The position numbers and the translations under genes were made by a program. Positions 23,265 to 36,131 of a DNA stretch of 64,000 bases are shown piece by piece. Numbering within the stretch: the first letter of the stretch is position 1; each line of letters begins with the position of its first letter. This DNA is from Trichosphaerium sp. ATCC 40318. Its lineage: Eukaryota; Discosea; Flabellinia; Trichosidae. The notes beneath the pieces were generated by a model that made no database searches, was not told where the DNA came from, and worked only from the letters and a program-made list of their open reading frames with translations. The stretch is taken from NCBI GenBank assembly GCA_038496445.1, contig JALMLS010000537.1:18320-82319 (forward strand). The letters run 5' to 3'.

Positions 23265-26200
23265 ATGAGAATAAACAGAACATTGCGATCTTTTATTTTT
23301 ACAAAGTGTGTTCTTTTGCCGACATTCTTCGGAATAGCAGTGTGGCTAATGTACGTACCCAGGGTATTGTATACTCATTATCATATATTCAAATCCAACT
23401 ATGGGGATTCGGAATGGTAATACCATTGTAGTGGGTATGAGCTACCCTCAGAACTCTACAATTGAGCTTTGGGTACAAATACTATTTTTCAGCTGTCATT
23501 TTTTTCCCAACTAACGGCCATTGTTTGCTTTAGAATATACGTGGACATGCTACATTTAAAGGAGTCGAATTCTGGAAGAACAGTGTAAATAAAAACGGAG
23601 GCATCAATATTGCTGGTCGGAACTATTCGGTACTGAGCTTCAACCAACCTCGGAGTTTTTTTGTTGCTTGTTTACTCTACACCAGGTGGAAGTTGAAGCG
23701 CTTGGAGACGATTTTGAAAGCACCACAATTGTAAATAACTATAAAATCCTCTTAGAAAACCCTGAAGTAGATTATCTCCTTGGTACAACTTGCCGTTTTA
23801 AGCACACCTGTGACCGAAAACGTTTTATAAAACGACATCAATAGTTTTTCTAATTTTTCACTTAAACAAGGTCCCCTTGGTTCTGTACACAGTGTTAAGG
23901 TGGCTGAGGAAGTAACTGAACCTGCAAATAGACTGTTGATAGGTATGACTGCATCAACAGATGAGTTTGCGCTTAGCGGTAAGCATTCTTTTGGCGTTCT
24001 TCCAATAAACTCAAGGTGCATACCAACAACTATTTGTAAGCGCATTTTGCTAATTAACAACAAACAGATTGACTCATGTTACCATACCTTTTCTACGAAC
24101 AAACGGATTTAAATCAGCGACCTACCTTATATTGAATCAACACGGAAGTATTGCATGTAATGGTTTTACACGAATAGTACGAAAAAAGTAAACTTTGTTG
24201 CCTTTTTTTACAAAGTGTACAACCATGTTGTTTGCACTAACCAGTAAGTAATAGGGACGCGAGAACGGTATTGAGAACATAACGTCGTTCTATGTTAGTG
24301 ATAAGGATACTCCACTAAATGCACAGAACTGGACAGACACTTTAAAGGTAATGTATAGCTTACTATTTGTTTACTCAATTGTCTTCATAGGCTATCATAG
24401 AAACTGATAGTGATGTACTTTTTAGTTGCGGCGGTTTAAATCAAGCACCTCTTGGATTTATGCTTCCACTCATGAAAGAAGCTGACTGGACCCCGAAACT
24501 ACTTGTTGTTATTCCTTTCTTTTTAACATCCTTTGATACAAGTCTACTCAACTACATCACTGGCATAAGAGCAGTAAGACCGTCAATACAACGTTTCTTA
24601 CTGGGTATTTAACGTTCTGTGTTAGCTGTATAGCAATTCAAGAAGGCGAGGAGACTTCTATGGAACAACAATGGATTTTTCAGATGAATTTGATAAACTA
24701 GCACCAGAGGTAACAGGTGAAGCTAGAATGATAGCAGGCGCATGTACTTTGTCTGTAACGATGCTACAAAAAGCTCTTGAAGTATGTCAAAATATCTAGT
24801 TACCTTGTTAACTTAGCAATTAAATAGGCATCTTTCAGCACCAATGATACAGATGTTATTACATCACTCAAAACACTAGATATCAACACATTTCTTGGGC
24901 GGGTACGCTGACTCTCAGGATGTTTTCTTGAGGAGCAAACACATGCTAATTTAAGCTAGATACGCTTTTCGCCAAATAATGAACAACTTTCAGATGCTAC
25001 ATGGGGTCAATTGATTCACAATAGCGAAGAAGTTGTTGGTCCTCTGTTGAGTGCATCAAAAGAACTTGTCGTTCCTATGCCAACATGGAAAGAACGGATA
25101 TTTTCGCCCAAATTTGGTAACAAACACTTTTATTAGTTACATGTTCTTGTTTCTAATTTGTAATCGTAGGTGATAGTGTATATGAATGGATTGTCCTGGC
25201 AGCGGTTCTGTTAGCATGTATGCTAACTTCACTATTTGGAGTTTATATTATTATGTACAAAGATAGATTTCAATGTATGCAAATCACGTGGCTTTTTCAA
25301 ATTCTCATTTTTTTCTTCTCGTTCAAAAAGATTGTCGCCATAATGTTTGTTAATTCTTTGATCCAGATTCATCTCCTTTTTTCATGGTTGGCATAATTCT
25401 TGGAGCAAACTTGATATACTTTAGTACACTATTCGGTACACCAAACAGTAGCAGTACAGCGTCTTGTCATGCACAGAACTGGTTATATTTTTTGGGCATC
25501 AACATTATGTTTGGGTACTAATCCGCTAGTTTCTCATGTACGCCTCTAATCCTGTTGTATGAAAAAGATGCCTTTCCGCTAAATCATGGCGAGTGTATTA
25601 CATCTTTAAAGCTTCAAAAACGTTACAAAGGATAAAAATTACAGATCTTGAGGTAGTTGTTTATGTCGGGGTATTTTGCTCTGTTTGTTTGGTATGCTTT
25701 TTTCTGTTGTTCTATACTCTAGCTCCCACTAACTTGTTTTATTTTCAATAGATATTATGTATAAGTTATAGCGCACTACTAAAGCCATCAGAAATCGTTG
25801 TCATAGACCAATACCGAGTATCAAAGAACTTTTATGAGTGCACATTATCTCTTGCTGGAACTGTGATTTTAGCACTACAACGAGTTGCTATTGTATGGCC
25901 TTGTGCATCTGCTTTTAGAATACTGACTATTTTCCTAGATTGCCGCTATGCTTGTTGGTACTATCACAGCAACACTTATTCGTAAAGTACCTGCCAATAT
26001 TTTTAACGAATCAAAGGTACTGAGAAAACAAAAAGTAAAATTGACATTGTTCTTAGGTATTAGGATACTCAATCTATAGTATGACACTCTTCACTTTGAT
26101 TGGAACTATATCATTCTACACTATAACTTCAAATACTGCTGTTGGTCAACGATATGTCATACACTCACTATGTGCAATTCTGAGTGCAGGTGCGTAGCTC

Positions 26201-26535
26201 ATAAATAAGTTCATAAAAGAGAAGTACTTTGCTTTTTCTGTAAACACAATTAATGTATTTACACGAGTGATGATCAGTAGCTTGACGTATTTTCATGAGT
26301 GTTGTGATAAGTAATCTGTACTAAAACTGTTATAGGTCTTTGTGTTCTTGCAATGTTTGTTCTTTCAAAGAACAGCTCAAATAAAAGAAATACACTTTCT
26401 GTGAGCAGACCGGACTTGATGGATGAACAACTTTCTGAGTTTGAATTGGACAAAGAAAAGCATATTACTAACCTGACAAAAGACTTACGAAAACTGCAAC
26501 AAATGCTGGAGCAAGAAAGAAAAACAGATAAATAA
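23265..26535 (+). CDS. Class C-like 7TM receptor with periplasmic-binding-protein-like ectodomain (copy 1)
   Basis: Probable start 23265 with a hydrophobic signal/anchor (SFIFTKCVLLPTFFGIAVWL). The ectodomain reads VGMSYPQNSTIELW, GVEFWKNSVNKNGGINIAGR, VEVEALGDDF, ENPEVDYLLG, GPLGSVHSVKVAEEV, FSCGGLNQAPLGFMLPLMKE, as in ANF-receptor/amino-acid-binding proteins. The membrane part follows PMPTWKERIF: TM segments around 25180 (VYEWIVLAAVLLACMLTSLF), 25380, 25480, 25670, 25850, 25960, 26090 and 26345. The cytoplasmic tail is a coiled-coil-like DEQLSEFELDKEKHITNLTK. This is the GABA-B/class C layout. Introns are short. A near-identical inverted copy lies at 61480..64000. The start exon is the least certain part. 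Confidence 0.75.
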
Positions 26536-27123
26536 AACTGCTTTTCTCTTCGAAAACAAATCCAGGTCTTCCAAATTTGCTCCAAAATGGAAGCTTGATT
26601 CATATCAATATCTCTTTGTACCTCTTTAATACCATTACACTCAGTTACAGATATAGTAATGGGATCGGCTATCCCTGCGGCTGGTGTTGTGAGTACCTGT
26701 TGAACAAAAAGAACGATCATAGACTGCTATGCAGCCTAGTCAAGGTTTATATAGAGCTTTTCCCTAACGGCAGAACTCACCTCTGTATCGGACCTTATAA
26801 TTTTCTTGGCCCAGACCGAGTTCCTAAGTTAATTACGTGCTACTTACGAGGACATGCTGGCTAATGTAACGATTCAAGCTTTCACACTACGTCGGATTAA
26901 GATGGAACTTTTGACTATTCCACCTCGCAATGCATACACCCACTAAGCTAGACGGAGGACTCCCTTAAATGTTTTCGACCAAATGGCTAGGAAGCCCCAC
27001 GCGTGGTGCACACACTGCAACTACTACAATTTAACAACTATTTTCGTTTCATTTTATACCCATAAAAACTACTCACAAATTAATTGTGGGATACAGAGTG
27101 TATTTCACTGAAAATTCTATTGC
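26536..27123. other. Interval without a recognised gene
   Basis: Downstream of the receptor. Short open stretches on both strands have no domain features. Minus-strand frames reaching into the receptor tail are shadows. Confidence 0.35.
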
Positions 27124-27414
27124 AATTACTCAAATATGGATAATGCACATTTCAAAACGCTCTTAAAGGCTTGTGATAGATATTTACACGCGTGGAAACC
27201 TTAACAGCGAAGTTTTGGTTCAAAAAACGTGCAACTAAACGATAACTTCTGTTTTCTGGTTGTTGAAGCACTTCACTGAAATAACTGTTGTAATTACTCA
27301 AATACGGATAATGCACATGTACAATAGCCACAAACCCTTGCGCTGGCTATTTGCACCCTTAGATAACCTTAGCGACAATGTTTTGGTTCGCAAAACGTGC
27401 AACTAAACGAGAAC
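27124..27414 (+). repeat. Direct duplication of about 130 bp, two diverged copies
   Basis: Two copies at about 27124..27252 and 27289..27414. Both contain AATTACTCAAATAYGGATAA followed by TGCACAT, and further on ACCTTA, GTTTTGGTTC and AAACGTGCAACTAAACGA. Copies differ by substitutions and small indels. No reading frame is shared. Possibly a small non-autonomous element or decayed tandem segment. Confidence 0.55.
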
Positions 27415-27819
27415 TTTTTTCAGTGATTGTTAATAGCTTTTCCCTGCATAATAAAAAAGACACCACGTGATCAAATCTATCAATGCGACCTGCTAAATAA
27501 GGGCGTGGCATGTTCAATATGCTATAATCATGCATTAGAGTAGCATGAACTGTTTCAAACCTTCCACAGTGAAGGACAAGCGAAAAACGAAGTAAATTGC
27601 ATGAAGGAATCAAAGCTCTTATGGACCATACACTTGGCGTTAATGTATTTGACGAGCAAAGTATTTTTGGTCTAAAAGGTCTTTTATGCAGTGCATAACT
27701 TCTCGTCATGAACTGCTACAATCACTTCATACTTTGAGTGCTCGCAGTTGATTAATTGATTCTTTACTTTGCATACCATATCATTATAAACCGGACTTTT
27801 TTGAAGTTGGCATTGTGTA

Positions 27820-28330
27820 ACGACTCCAGCAACTGAAGTCGAGACAGTTTCTTACGTAATTTGGAAGCACGAGATAGATGTAATATTGGCTGATATCATA
27901 CACTTGGTACAGATGATGGGGTATCAAGGAACTGAAAGGTGTTTATAAGATAAACTTGTACACCTGTATATTACAGATGATGGTGTAAAGGTACTCAGGA
28001 GTTCATACTTTTTAACTTTCTGAAAGATCCGTGATAGATGTATCCGACACTTCAAGTGTACTATTTCGCTTGAAAGTACTTCTGTTACAGACAAAGGCAT
28101 CATGGCACTTTTAGGCCTTCATATCATTACCCTTAGTCGCACTTCTGTTACACTTATTCTAAGCTGCACTTAAGGGTACGGGCGAAGGTATAAAATCACT
28201 GTCGGGATGCTTGATATTAGTACCGTTTGCGTAATAGATTGAATCTCTCCAATTGCGTAGGCAACTTTGGCCACATATAGGACCCAACTAGATTCTGGAT
28301 GAGTATTTCCAGACATGGACTGGCTTCGCT
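27820..28330 (+). pseudogene. Decayed F-box/LRR-type leucine-rich repeat sequence
   Basis: Plus-strand pieces read as AMN1/FBXL-type LRRs, e.g. CTISLESTSVTDKGIMALLG and LHIITLSRTSVT near 28060-28150 and LYITDDGVKVL near 27965, as in the intact gene at 12355. Stops and frame changes interrupt the whole stretch and no splice pattern removes them. The flanks (27415..27820 and 28331..28744) hold no recognised gene. Confidence 0.55.
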
Positions 28331-28744
28331 CTCAAAAAACCCAAGCTGTCGGTTGTTATCCGACTAGATATTGCCACCTTATTTGCTTGAATGGAGTCAT
28401 CTAATTGACATAGTCTATTTCACGTGAGTGATTTCAACTAATTGGCACAACCAACATCATTTGTTCGCAACAAGGATTATATTGTCCAATCCTTTGTTAG
28501 AACAATCGTTTTTCTGACAAGTTTTTCTTTTAACTAACTGTTGGTTTTCGAGTTCAGTAAGATCGATCTTGCAAGTCTTGTTCATTCTTACAAGATATGA
28601 GAGTTTTTTTCAAAAGTAGGAGATACAACGTGTGAAATGTGATCCACTAGCGATGCTTTTTTTGAAGTGAGAGCCAATTAACTACAAGTTTGGAAAAAAA
28701 AACGCAAACAGGTATTGCTGGTGTCGCTATTAACGTCAATAAAC

Positions 28745-30688
28745 ATGTCACGTGATCTCATTTTAATATTTCTACTTTTTCAATTATTGGAAGTGTCTAG
28801 AGGTACGTAAATCGCTGCATATTAATCATACGTCGCGTGTAGCTTACTTTTGAGAAAAATCTCTCAGGGCAATCTTTCACGGCACAAGTTTCGGTCGCTT
28901 TTGATATAGACACGTGCGAGGACGTACAATTAGAACCGTCTAGTACTTCTAATGAAAGCTTCGCTTTGATAAAGTACACTGGTTATCATGTTATCTGTAC
29001 GTTGGTGCTAAAGGCATTTGTGCTCATGTTTCGTCCATTGTAGTTAATATTTTGAATGCTCATGTCTTTTTCACCGCAACGCTTCGAAACACAGCTGGTT
29101 CTATACATGAGATGATAACAGAGTGGTCAGCGGATACAACCTGGACATCGTATCCAAAAAACGGGCCGGGTACTTTTTTTTTTTCGGGTATTTATGTACT
29201 GCCTTTTGGATTAAAGTAAATAGTTGCTGGTGTTGATTATGTCCCTGATGCTATTACAACGTACTCTGCACTTTCTGCTGGCGAAAGATTAAAAGTAAAC
29301 GCTACCACGCAAGCAAGGAAATGGAAGGCTACAAGGGCTAATCATGGTTGGCTCATTAAAAGCAGTACGGCATTATTGCAAGCCAAACACTTTTTTTTTT
29401 TAAACATCACGTGTTTAAGGTAGCGGCAATGTCTCCAATCATTTCTTTTGGTGTGATGCATATAAACCATTCAGGCCAACAGTTACAATTGAGGATCTCT
29501 TTCCGTTTGAAGTTGTTGGATACACTTATGAAGATCCACGCACGTGCTTTTGATTAACTTGGTTTACTGACAAGCTTTTTAGTTGGTAACCAAGAGTATC
29601 CTCCTCCGTACATTGCTTACACACGCCTTTGTGCTTTTATTGAAAGCGTAGAGGGCTATGATCAATATGTCGAAGCAGCTGTGAAGGATGGTTTTATGGT
29701 AATGAATGGCCGTCTTGTTGAAACCACACAAGTCCCCGCTATAAACAACACAATACGCAAGTTGATTATTCTTGAGATTATCTATCATTTTAACTTTCAG
29801 CCGTAGATGGATTTTGTTTGACTGTACCTCCTGGACTAAATACAGAAACAGTGATCCTTGGTCTTCGGTACACCTCAACGTTTTATTGTGACTGACCAAG
29901 AGAGCAGTCAGAATACTTTTAATGTGATGTGGGAACCTCTAGCATACACAACGAAACTTCCAGATGAGATTGGTAAGTATACATAAATCCCAGTTTTTCT
30001 CACGCGTTTTCAAGGTTGTCAAAAATTCGGTTGTGAGAATAGTACAGTTGTTATAAACGGTACTTTAGAGGGTGAGATATTCGGATCTTCTACGAGTATA
30101 GTGATTATCAATGATGTCATAATTAATGGAAACTTCAATGTACGAGGTAAGTGTAGGATTCATCATTGTGAAACTTAGAACAACTATTAGGATCGATCAC
30201 TATCGAATCAAACGAAACTGTGGTGACAGTTAATGGATGTATAGCAGCTACTGATGGTATAAAAGTAATATTAGATAACAGAACATACGTAGACGGCGAA
30301 GTTGTGACCCAAGTGTTCACACAGTGTAAATTGCAAGTAGGTGATTTCGTTAGTGTCAAAAAGTTAAGTTTGCTCTAGAATACAACTGTTGAGTTTTTTG
30401 GTGGAACTACATCTGTACGTACTATCCGTTCCTATACTATCTCTAATACTATGATAATAGAAAGCATGCGAGAGAATAGAAGCTGTAGAGACTTCTAATG
30501 CGAGAGGTTTTGCATTGGCAATATCCATCAATACAAATGATTGCAGAACTAAGACAGACGGAGTTAACTTGAATGTTGTAATACTCTCTGTTGTAGGAGG
30601 TGTTATTTTAGTGTCTTTGATAATTGCAGTAGTTCTATACGGTCATAGGTACATGATAAGGTCTTCTTTACATTGTATTAAACAGTAA
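28745..30688 (+). CDS. Type I membrane protein with DNRLRE-like N-terminal region
   Basis: ATG 28745 starts a signal peptide (MSRDLILIFLLFQLLEVSR). An ectodomain follows with HEMITEWSADTTWTSYPKNG and later ARKWKATRANHGWLIKSS, a pattern like DNRLRE/beta-sandwich wall proteins (TWTxxP ... NxGWLI). Next are short exons of repeating beta character (STVVINGTLEGEIFG, IVIINDVIINGNFNV, SITIESNETVVTVNGCIAAT), suggesting a beta-helix. One TM segment lies near the end (VVILSVVGGVILVSLIIAVV) before a short basic tail. Many N-glycosylation sequons. Stop at 30686-30688. One intron needs a GC donor at 29540 to stay in frame. Related in layout to the tandem pair at 58448 and 60017. Some mid exons are unresolved. 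Confidence 0.6.
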
Positions 30689-30699
30689 TTAGGCTATAT

Positions 30700-31480
30700 T
30701 ACCTAAAAGGATACTCAATTTCTAAGATTATTGCCAGAAGTGATTCCACAAGCAGTGACTGAGTGGTAGGAACCCCTTGAAATTGTAGTCAAGATAGCCT
30801 ACATCAATAAAGACACGTGGGTCCCAACTTATATCTTCTTTTGATTCAACTGACCAACGTATTTTATTGTGATTTTTTACAATGACACAGAAGCACAAGT
30901 TTTAGCCGTTAACACAGTATTCGCGATCTCATTATCGGATTAATGTCAGTACAATACCGTATAAAACAGTGTGAACGTATCAAAAGACTGCTGTAAACAG
31001 ACCAACAACATTTCTTGGGGTTTTTTACTACTTTAGTTCAGACTTTATGTTGGTACTAAAATACTCTCAAGGAGCTAATTTTATTGGTTCCCGTAGAGTA
31101 CATAATTTAAACGTAAGTGTTAACACTATGTAGCACTATTGAAGGTCCTGTCCAAGAAGCACTTGTACATTATCAAATACCGTTCACAGATTGGCAACCG
31201 TGAATACTGATACAAGCCACATCATTGGAGAAGAATGCATTATAAAAGTAAAAGCACGTGATCTGGATCTAGTACCAACAAGTTGTATACATTAAGTACG
31301 TCTATTGGCGACAAAAGGGTTCGAGGCTAAAGAGGTTCACTCCACAGAGTAACTGTCTTTCTATCACGTGCGGATATAGTTAAGTTCTTTACAAAGCAAG
31401 TATTGCTGTGTAACACAAACTTAACACATGATTGGCACAATCGTGCATTACTTTTGTAAAAGAGCCACAACACGCATTGA
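30700..31480 (+). pseudogene. Possible decayed or unresolved coding sequence
   Basis: Coding-like pieces, e.g. EVIPQAVTEW, VVKIAYINKDTWVPTYIFF, EGPVQEALVHYQIPFTDWQP and EECIIKVK, occur in changing frames with stops between them. A GCACGTG element at about 31255 could be a GC donor, so a real multi-exon gene cannot be excluded. No family was recognised. Confidence 0.3.
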
Positions 31481-31489
31481 AGTAGAAAA

Positions 31490-34400
31490 ATGTCGCAACC
31501 GATAAACCGGACAGATATGCTATTGCTGAGCGCAGGTACGAGCTTTTTTCCCTAGATTCCGATTAATATTCATCCTCACGGTACTGTAGCGCGTACCGGG
31601 GATATAACAAGTATCAACGCGCTTGTTAAACGTGGTGCAAGAGTAAATGCTCAGAATAAACTCGGATGGACTGCACTGAACGCTGCAGGTACGAAAACAA
31701 ACCGGTATTACTCTTTCCAACTAACGCTTCACGTGATTAGCCGACTACGGAAAGAAAGGCGCGATAAACGCTTTGATTTCTTCAGGAGCTAATGTACATA
31801 TTGGTGATAACCAAGGGTGGACACCGCTTCACCGTGCAGGTAATAACGTCAATTTTCTGAACATCTATAAAAGATCTTTTGATTGATGTTTTAAAAACGT
31901 TTCTCCACGTTTTTTTGTGTATTTTTTTTTTAGGATTCTTAGCCGTTCTTAGACCTAACAACATCTGTAGCGTTAAAAGGACACGATAAAGCTGTTAAAT
32001 CACTTATTGAAGCAGGTGCTTGGCCTAATTGTGTTGAAGAAAACGGCAAATCAGCTGTGCATTTAGCAGGTCAGTTGTTTATTATTTAAAGTTGGAAGAA
32101 TTTTAACTTTTTTTTACAGCTGCTGGAGGTTACACTGACATTCTATCACAATTACTTAGTGCTGGCGGTAATCCAGATATTAGAGATAAATGCCATAGGT
32201 CACCAGCTCATCTAGCAGGTACTAGTCGGCCATTATTTTAAATCATTCAAAAAAATACATACATTTTAAACAATAATAGCAAAGTTTGGCAATGCTTCGT
32301 CACTTGAGTTGCTTTATCGGCATAATTCCCCTATGGATATTTTAGATAAATTAGGGAACACACCTTTACACATGGCAGGTACGTCTAAGAAAAAAGAAAT
32401 CACGTGCAGAAATTATACGTGAACCAACAAAAAACATTATTTTCTGTACTATTTTTTTGTTTTTTATTTCATTTCTTACGTTCTCCTTATTAGCTGAGGA
32501 AGGAAACTTAAATGTTGTGAAAGTACTTATAAAATGTGATGTTAATCTTAATATACAAAACAAACTAAAGTGCACACCATTGCACCTAGCAGGTAACCTC
32601 AACCAACCCGGCGATAGCTCAGTTTTTTTATTATTTTGGTATTTTTACAAAATCCGTTGATGTTCATTTATATTAGTGAGAAATGGTTATTTACGGATTG
32701 TACAGGCATTAATTGCTTCTGGTGCGAAAGTAGAAATAAAAAATAAGTTGAAGAGAACACCACTTGATCAAGTCGGTACGTGAAACCCTGTTTTTCTACA
32801 ACTACACGCCTTTTTCTTATTTTCTGTGAATTAGCTTCCTCTGTACAATGCACGGACGTCATGGTATCTATGGCTAGACTCCTTTATATTGGAGGAGCCT
32901 CATGGAAAGTTCCTGTAAACGATCAAGATCAGCTACTATGGTGGCAACACCTCAAGTCATTTGTACGTCTTTTTCTTTGATGATTTTTGTCTTGCTTACT
33001 CCTACTACAAGACATATAAACAAATGCGTGTATTTTTATCAGCTGGCGGTATTTCTATATTCAAGTGGCCTCTTATAAAACGACGTGTAGCAACAAAGGG
33101 AATGGTAAGAAAAACCATCTTTTTCTTTCTTTTTTTTTTTTTTTTCATGTCTCACGTGCTTTATTAACAGATTGGCCTTCCATTTCATAAACACCTTGTA
33201 CGCCGAAAAAACTCTCTGCCTAAGAATTCTTTTTTCAGTATCCTAATACACTTGTCTATTGTAGATTAGTGTTATGCATGATGCTGAAATAAACCCTTAT
33301 AATGACTGGGACTTTAAACGATTTTATGAAGTACCTTGGAATCTATGTCTTCGTGCACATGCACTTGAATGGGCTTGGAGCTCTTTTAAACTTATTAAAC
33401 ACCCTACGAATTTCAAGTACGTTAATTGATAAACAAATAAATAAACACGTGACCACGTGTTTCACACGCACAATTTATTTTTAACCCCAACAATGAGATT
33501 GACTTTTTTTTTTCTTTTAGAACTTACAACTTGATGCAGTGTAAGCAAGCAGCTTCTAAGAACCTCAGTAGTATGACAAGTCTTTTTCATAAATTGAAAG
33601 GCGCAGATAAATATAATATAAAGAATGCAACATGGGTTCATAATCATCACATGAGCAAGAGTTTCCAGAGGTTCAAGATTGGTTTCGAAGCAAGAATTTC
33701 GTAAGTTCTTATGTTCTTAGTTCAAATCTCTTTCGCTTTTTCCTATCCATTGACACTCTATCTCTACACATGCTTTATGTGTTGGTGCTCGTACAAGCTT
33801 TAAACTCGTATTCCTGAAAACCATTCGACGGGCACTCTTTTTGTTTATCCATACACACTTAACTCAAACATTCCTTAAGCGCTGCACCTGAGCATTTTGC
33901 AAAGAATGAATGGAAGAATTCGCTAAAAGTATCAGAGAAAGATAAAGTTATGGATTACTACAAAAAGTATGTAAACAAATTTGCTTGGAATGATACAACC
34001 GATGAAGAATCAGTAAGTTTTGAGTTTTTTGAGTAAAAAAATTTGTTAATTTCTTTTAGCTTCCGGTTATTTTGATGGCACGTGGAACAACACGAGAAAA
34101 TGTACCTAAAATATTATCAACAGGTATTTTTTTGTAATCCAGTGTGTTGTATTAAGCTCTATATTAAGGGTTTGGTTCAGTTGCTGATGATGAGAACTTT
34201 AATTTTACTGTTCGTGTTATTGTTTTTTGTCAAATCTTGACTTGTTGTTGACGGCTAGTTTAGACTCACGTGGAATACGCATGTAAAAATATCAAAGAAG
34301 GTGTTCCCGTTATCATAATATGTGCAGTTATTCCAGGCAATGTGTACCCAGTAAGTGCTTGGAAGGATAAAGAAACTAAATAGTTAGTCAAAGATTTATT

Positions 34401-34741
34401 TGTACTAGGTCCTCAAAGACTCTGATGAGAGTAATACTGTTGCATGTGCTGTACAGCAACAAGAAATACTAAGACTTGGATCAGCGATACCTAGAGGATA
34501 TCAATCACAATACACTTACGGTATGTGACTTAGCGAGAGCCAGACATTTAAATGACTAAATTTTAAAAAAAATAGCTGAGAAACGTGTTAATGTTGACGA
34601 TCATGACAAGCACGCACATTCTTCTTATGATACAATGTCTCTCCTTCAAGGTACATTAAATATTATTTGCTACAATTTAATTGTATCCTAGATGATCAAG
34701 CGCTTCCTTTGTGGGTTCTTGAAGTTACCAAAAAAAAATAA
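31490..34741 (+). CDS. Ankyrin-repeat protein with C-terminal ADP-ribosyltransferase-like domain
   Basis: ATG 31490 (MSQPINRTDMLLL). Seven or so ankyrin repeats follow, nearly one per exon, each ending ...HxAG or similar at a phase-1 donor: INALVKRGARVNAQNKLGWT, INALISSGANVHIGDNQGWT, VKSLIEAGAWPNCVEENGKS, TDILSQLLSAGGNPDIRDKC, VKVLIKCDVNLNIQNKLKCT and others. After a linker (33050-33700) the C-terminal part reads PVILMARGTTRENVPKILST then GFGSVADD, and HVEYACKNI, VPVIIICAVIPGNVYPV, SAIPRGYQSQYTY. This resembles PARP/ART folds (xxGT...I...GF, ...Y, vLxGN.yPV, QyYPEY-like end). The catalytic triad is not certain. Stop 34739-34741. Cytosolic or nuclear modifier; inference. Confidence 0.65.
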
Positions 34742-34914
34742 TCAGAACAAAAAATCTATAAAATACAATCGTCATTATGGCTAAGATAGCCACTTTACTC
34801 CGGTGGCATTCGATAATAAATACCGCGTTGCATCTAGCTCTAAACTTATTCAATTTGCTTTTTGAAAGGATTTAACTTGAAGCGCATGATGAGTCCAACT
34901 TCACATTATTTGTA

Positions 34915-35743
34915 TCAAAAAACAACTGTGTTCATTTCAACATCATACTCATCTACAGGTACTTTGTCTACTATCTGCTCTTTAAAACATATTCCCATAA
35001 GCTTTGGCTTTGGCCAGTTATTTTTTGAAGCAACATCGAAGTACTTAGACAGCCATCTATACGAGTTAATTGATGTGAATGAAAAAAGAATTTTGATTAA
35101 AAAAGTACCTATCATAGTAACCTTTGCCTCGTCCCAAACGTCTATTACCACTATCAAAAGCCAACCCAGGCACTATTATAAGATCTACTGGGTGTTTATA
35201 ATCCAATGCATTATCTCTAGGGACTCCTGGAGAGACTTCTGGCTTAGGTTCGCTAAAACATGTCAAAACAAAATTTTACGGGTTTTTTCAGAAGTTTGTA
35301 CGGAATGCCCCAACGGTTGATCTCAAATGACTTGTAATCAGCTACACTATTAATACGATAGAAATTAAGATCAGTTGGACTCTCTATAAGTGGAACAAAG
35401 ACTGTTTTGCCGGATTCTACAGGAAATCGTTTAATCGCTTATAATATGATTTAAAAACCAGCGCAGACTTATTCACTACGCATGGAACGGCCATTAAAGC
35501 ACTTTTGGCTGAATACAAGAAAATTGATAACTAACCTGACGCTAATATTTCTTCGAGTATTCTGTTCGTAGGTACTTCAACAGGCATAGAGACGTAACAA
35601 ACGATAACTTTACTGTCTTTAAACTCTTTTGAACTGAGTATTTTAGTTTGAAGCTCATTGCCTTGTTTTTCAATATCCGATGGTGTCAATCCCTTCAAAC
35701 GCTTCCTTACTTGCTTGCGAAGCGCTCTCTTTGCCACACGCAT
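34915..35743 (-). CDS. MTHFS: 5-formyltetrahydrofolate cyclo-ligase
   Basis: ATG 35743 ([20 protein letters not shown]). Then [20 protein letters not shown], a middle exon near 35400 with [15 protein letters not shown], and the family signature [20 protein letters not shown] followed by GKGYYDR, spliced to WLSKYFDVA and ending [20 protein letters not shown]. The enzyme converts 5-formyl-THF to 5,10-methenyl-THF with ATP; the GRGKGYYDR loop binds phosphate/substrate. About 200 residues, as usual. An in-frame extension to 35992 upstream of the chosen Met has no family similarity. Confidence 0.85.
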
Positions 35744-36131
35744 GATTTCAACGTTTGATGCGAAAAATACTGTTGTGGAAATGAGCTGACTCGGAAAGCA
35801 GTGACCGCCAGCCCGCAAATCCATATAATCAAAGTCTACCAAAATCTGTGCGACCACTGTCCCAGATGCTGTTGCACGCTCTGTCGCCCACACGCACAAT
35901 TGGTTACAAATATTGACAAACTGGACAAACTGCCTGTATCTCATTTTTTTCCGGTGAAGTTTATAGCTTCCAGTTTTACCAGCAGCCAACATACCCTGTA
36001 AAATACTTTGTATTGCTACAGTTTACATAAATATTTGCTTACAGTACACATTGGCCTTGGGTGCTTGTAACAAACAAAAAAAAAAAGAAAAAAATTCGGA
36101 GAAGTCAATATTTCTCAATACTCGCATTCAA

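Noticed and set aside
27359-27709. Minus-strand frame of 116 codons
   Set aside because: Composition is not protein-like, no domain, overlaps the direct repeat and lies next to pseudogene sequence.
35743-35992. N-terminal extension of the cyclo-ligase
   Set aside because: In frame but unlike any known presequence (not Arg-rich amphipathic throughout); the Met at 35743 gives the usual family start.
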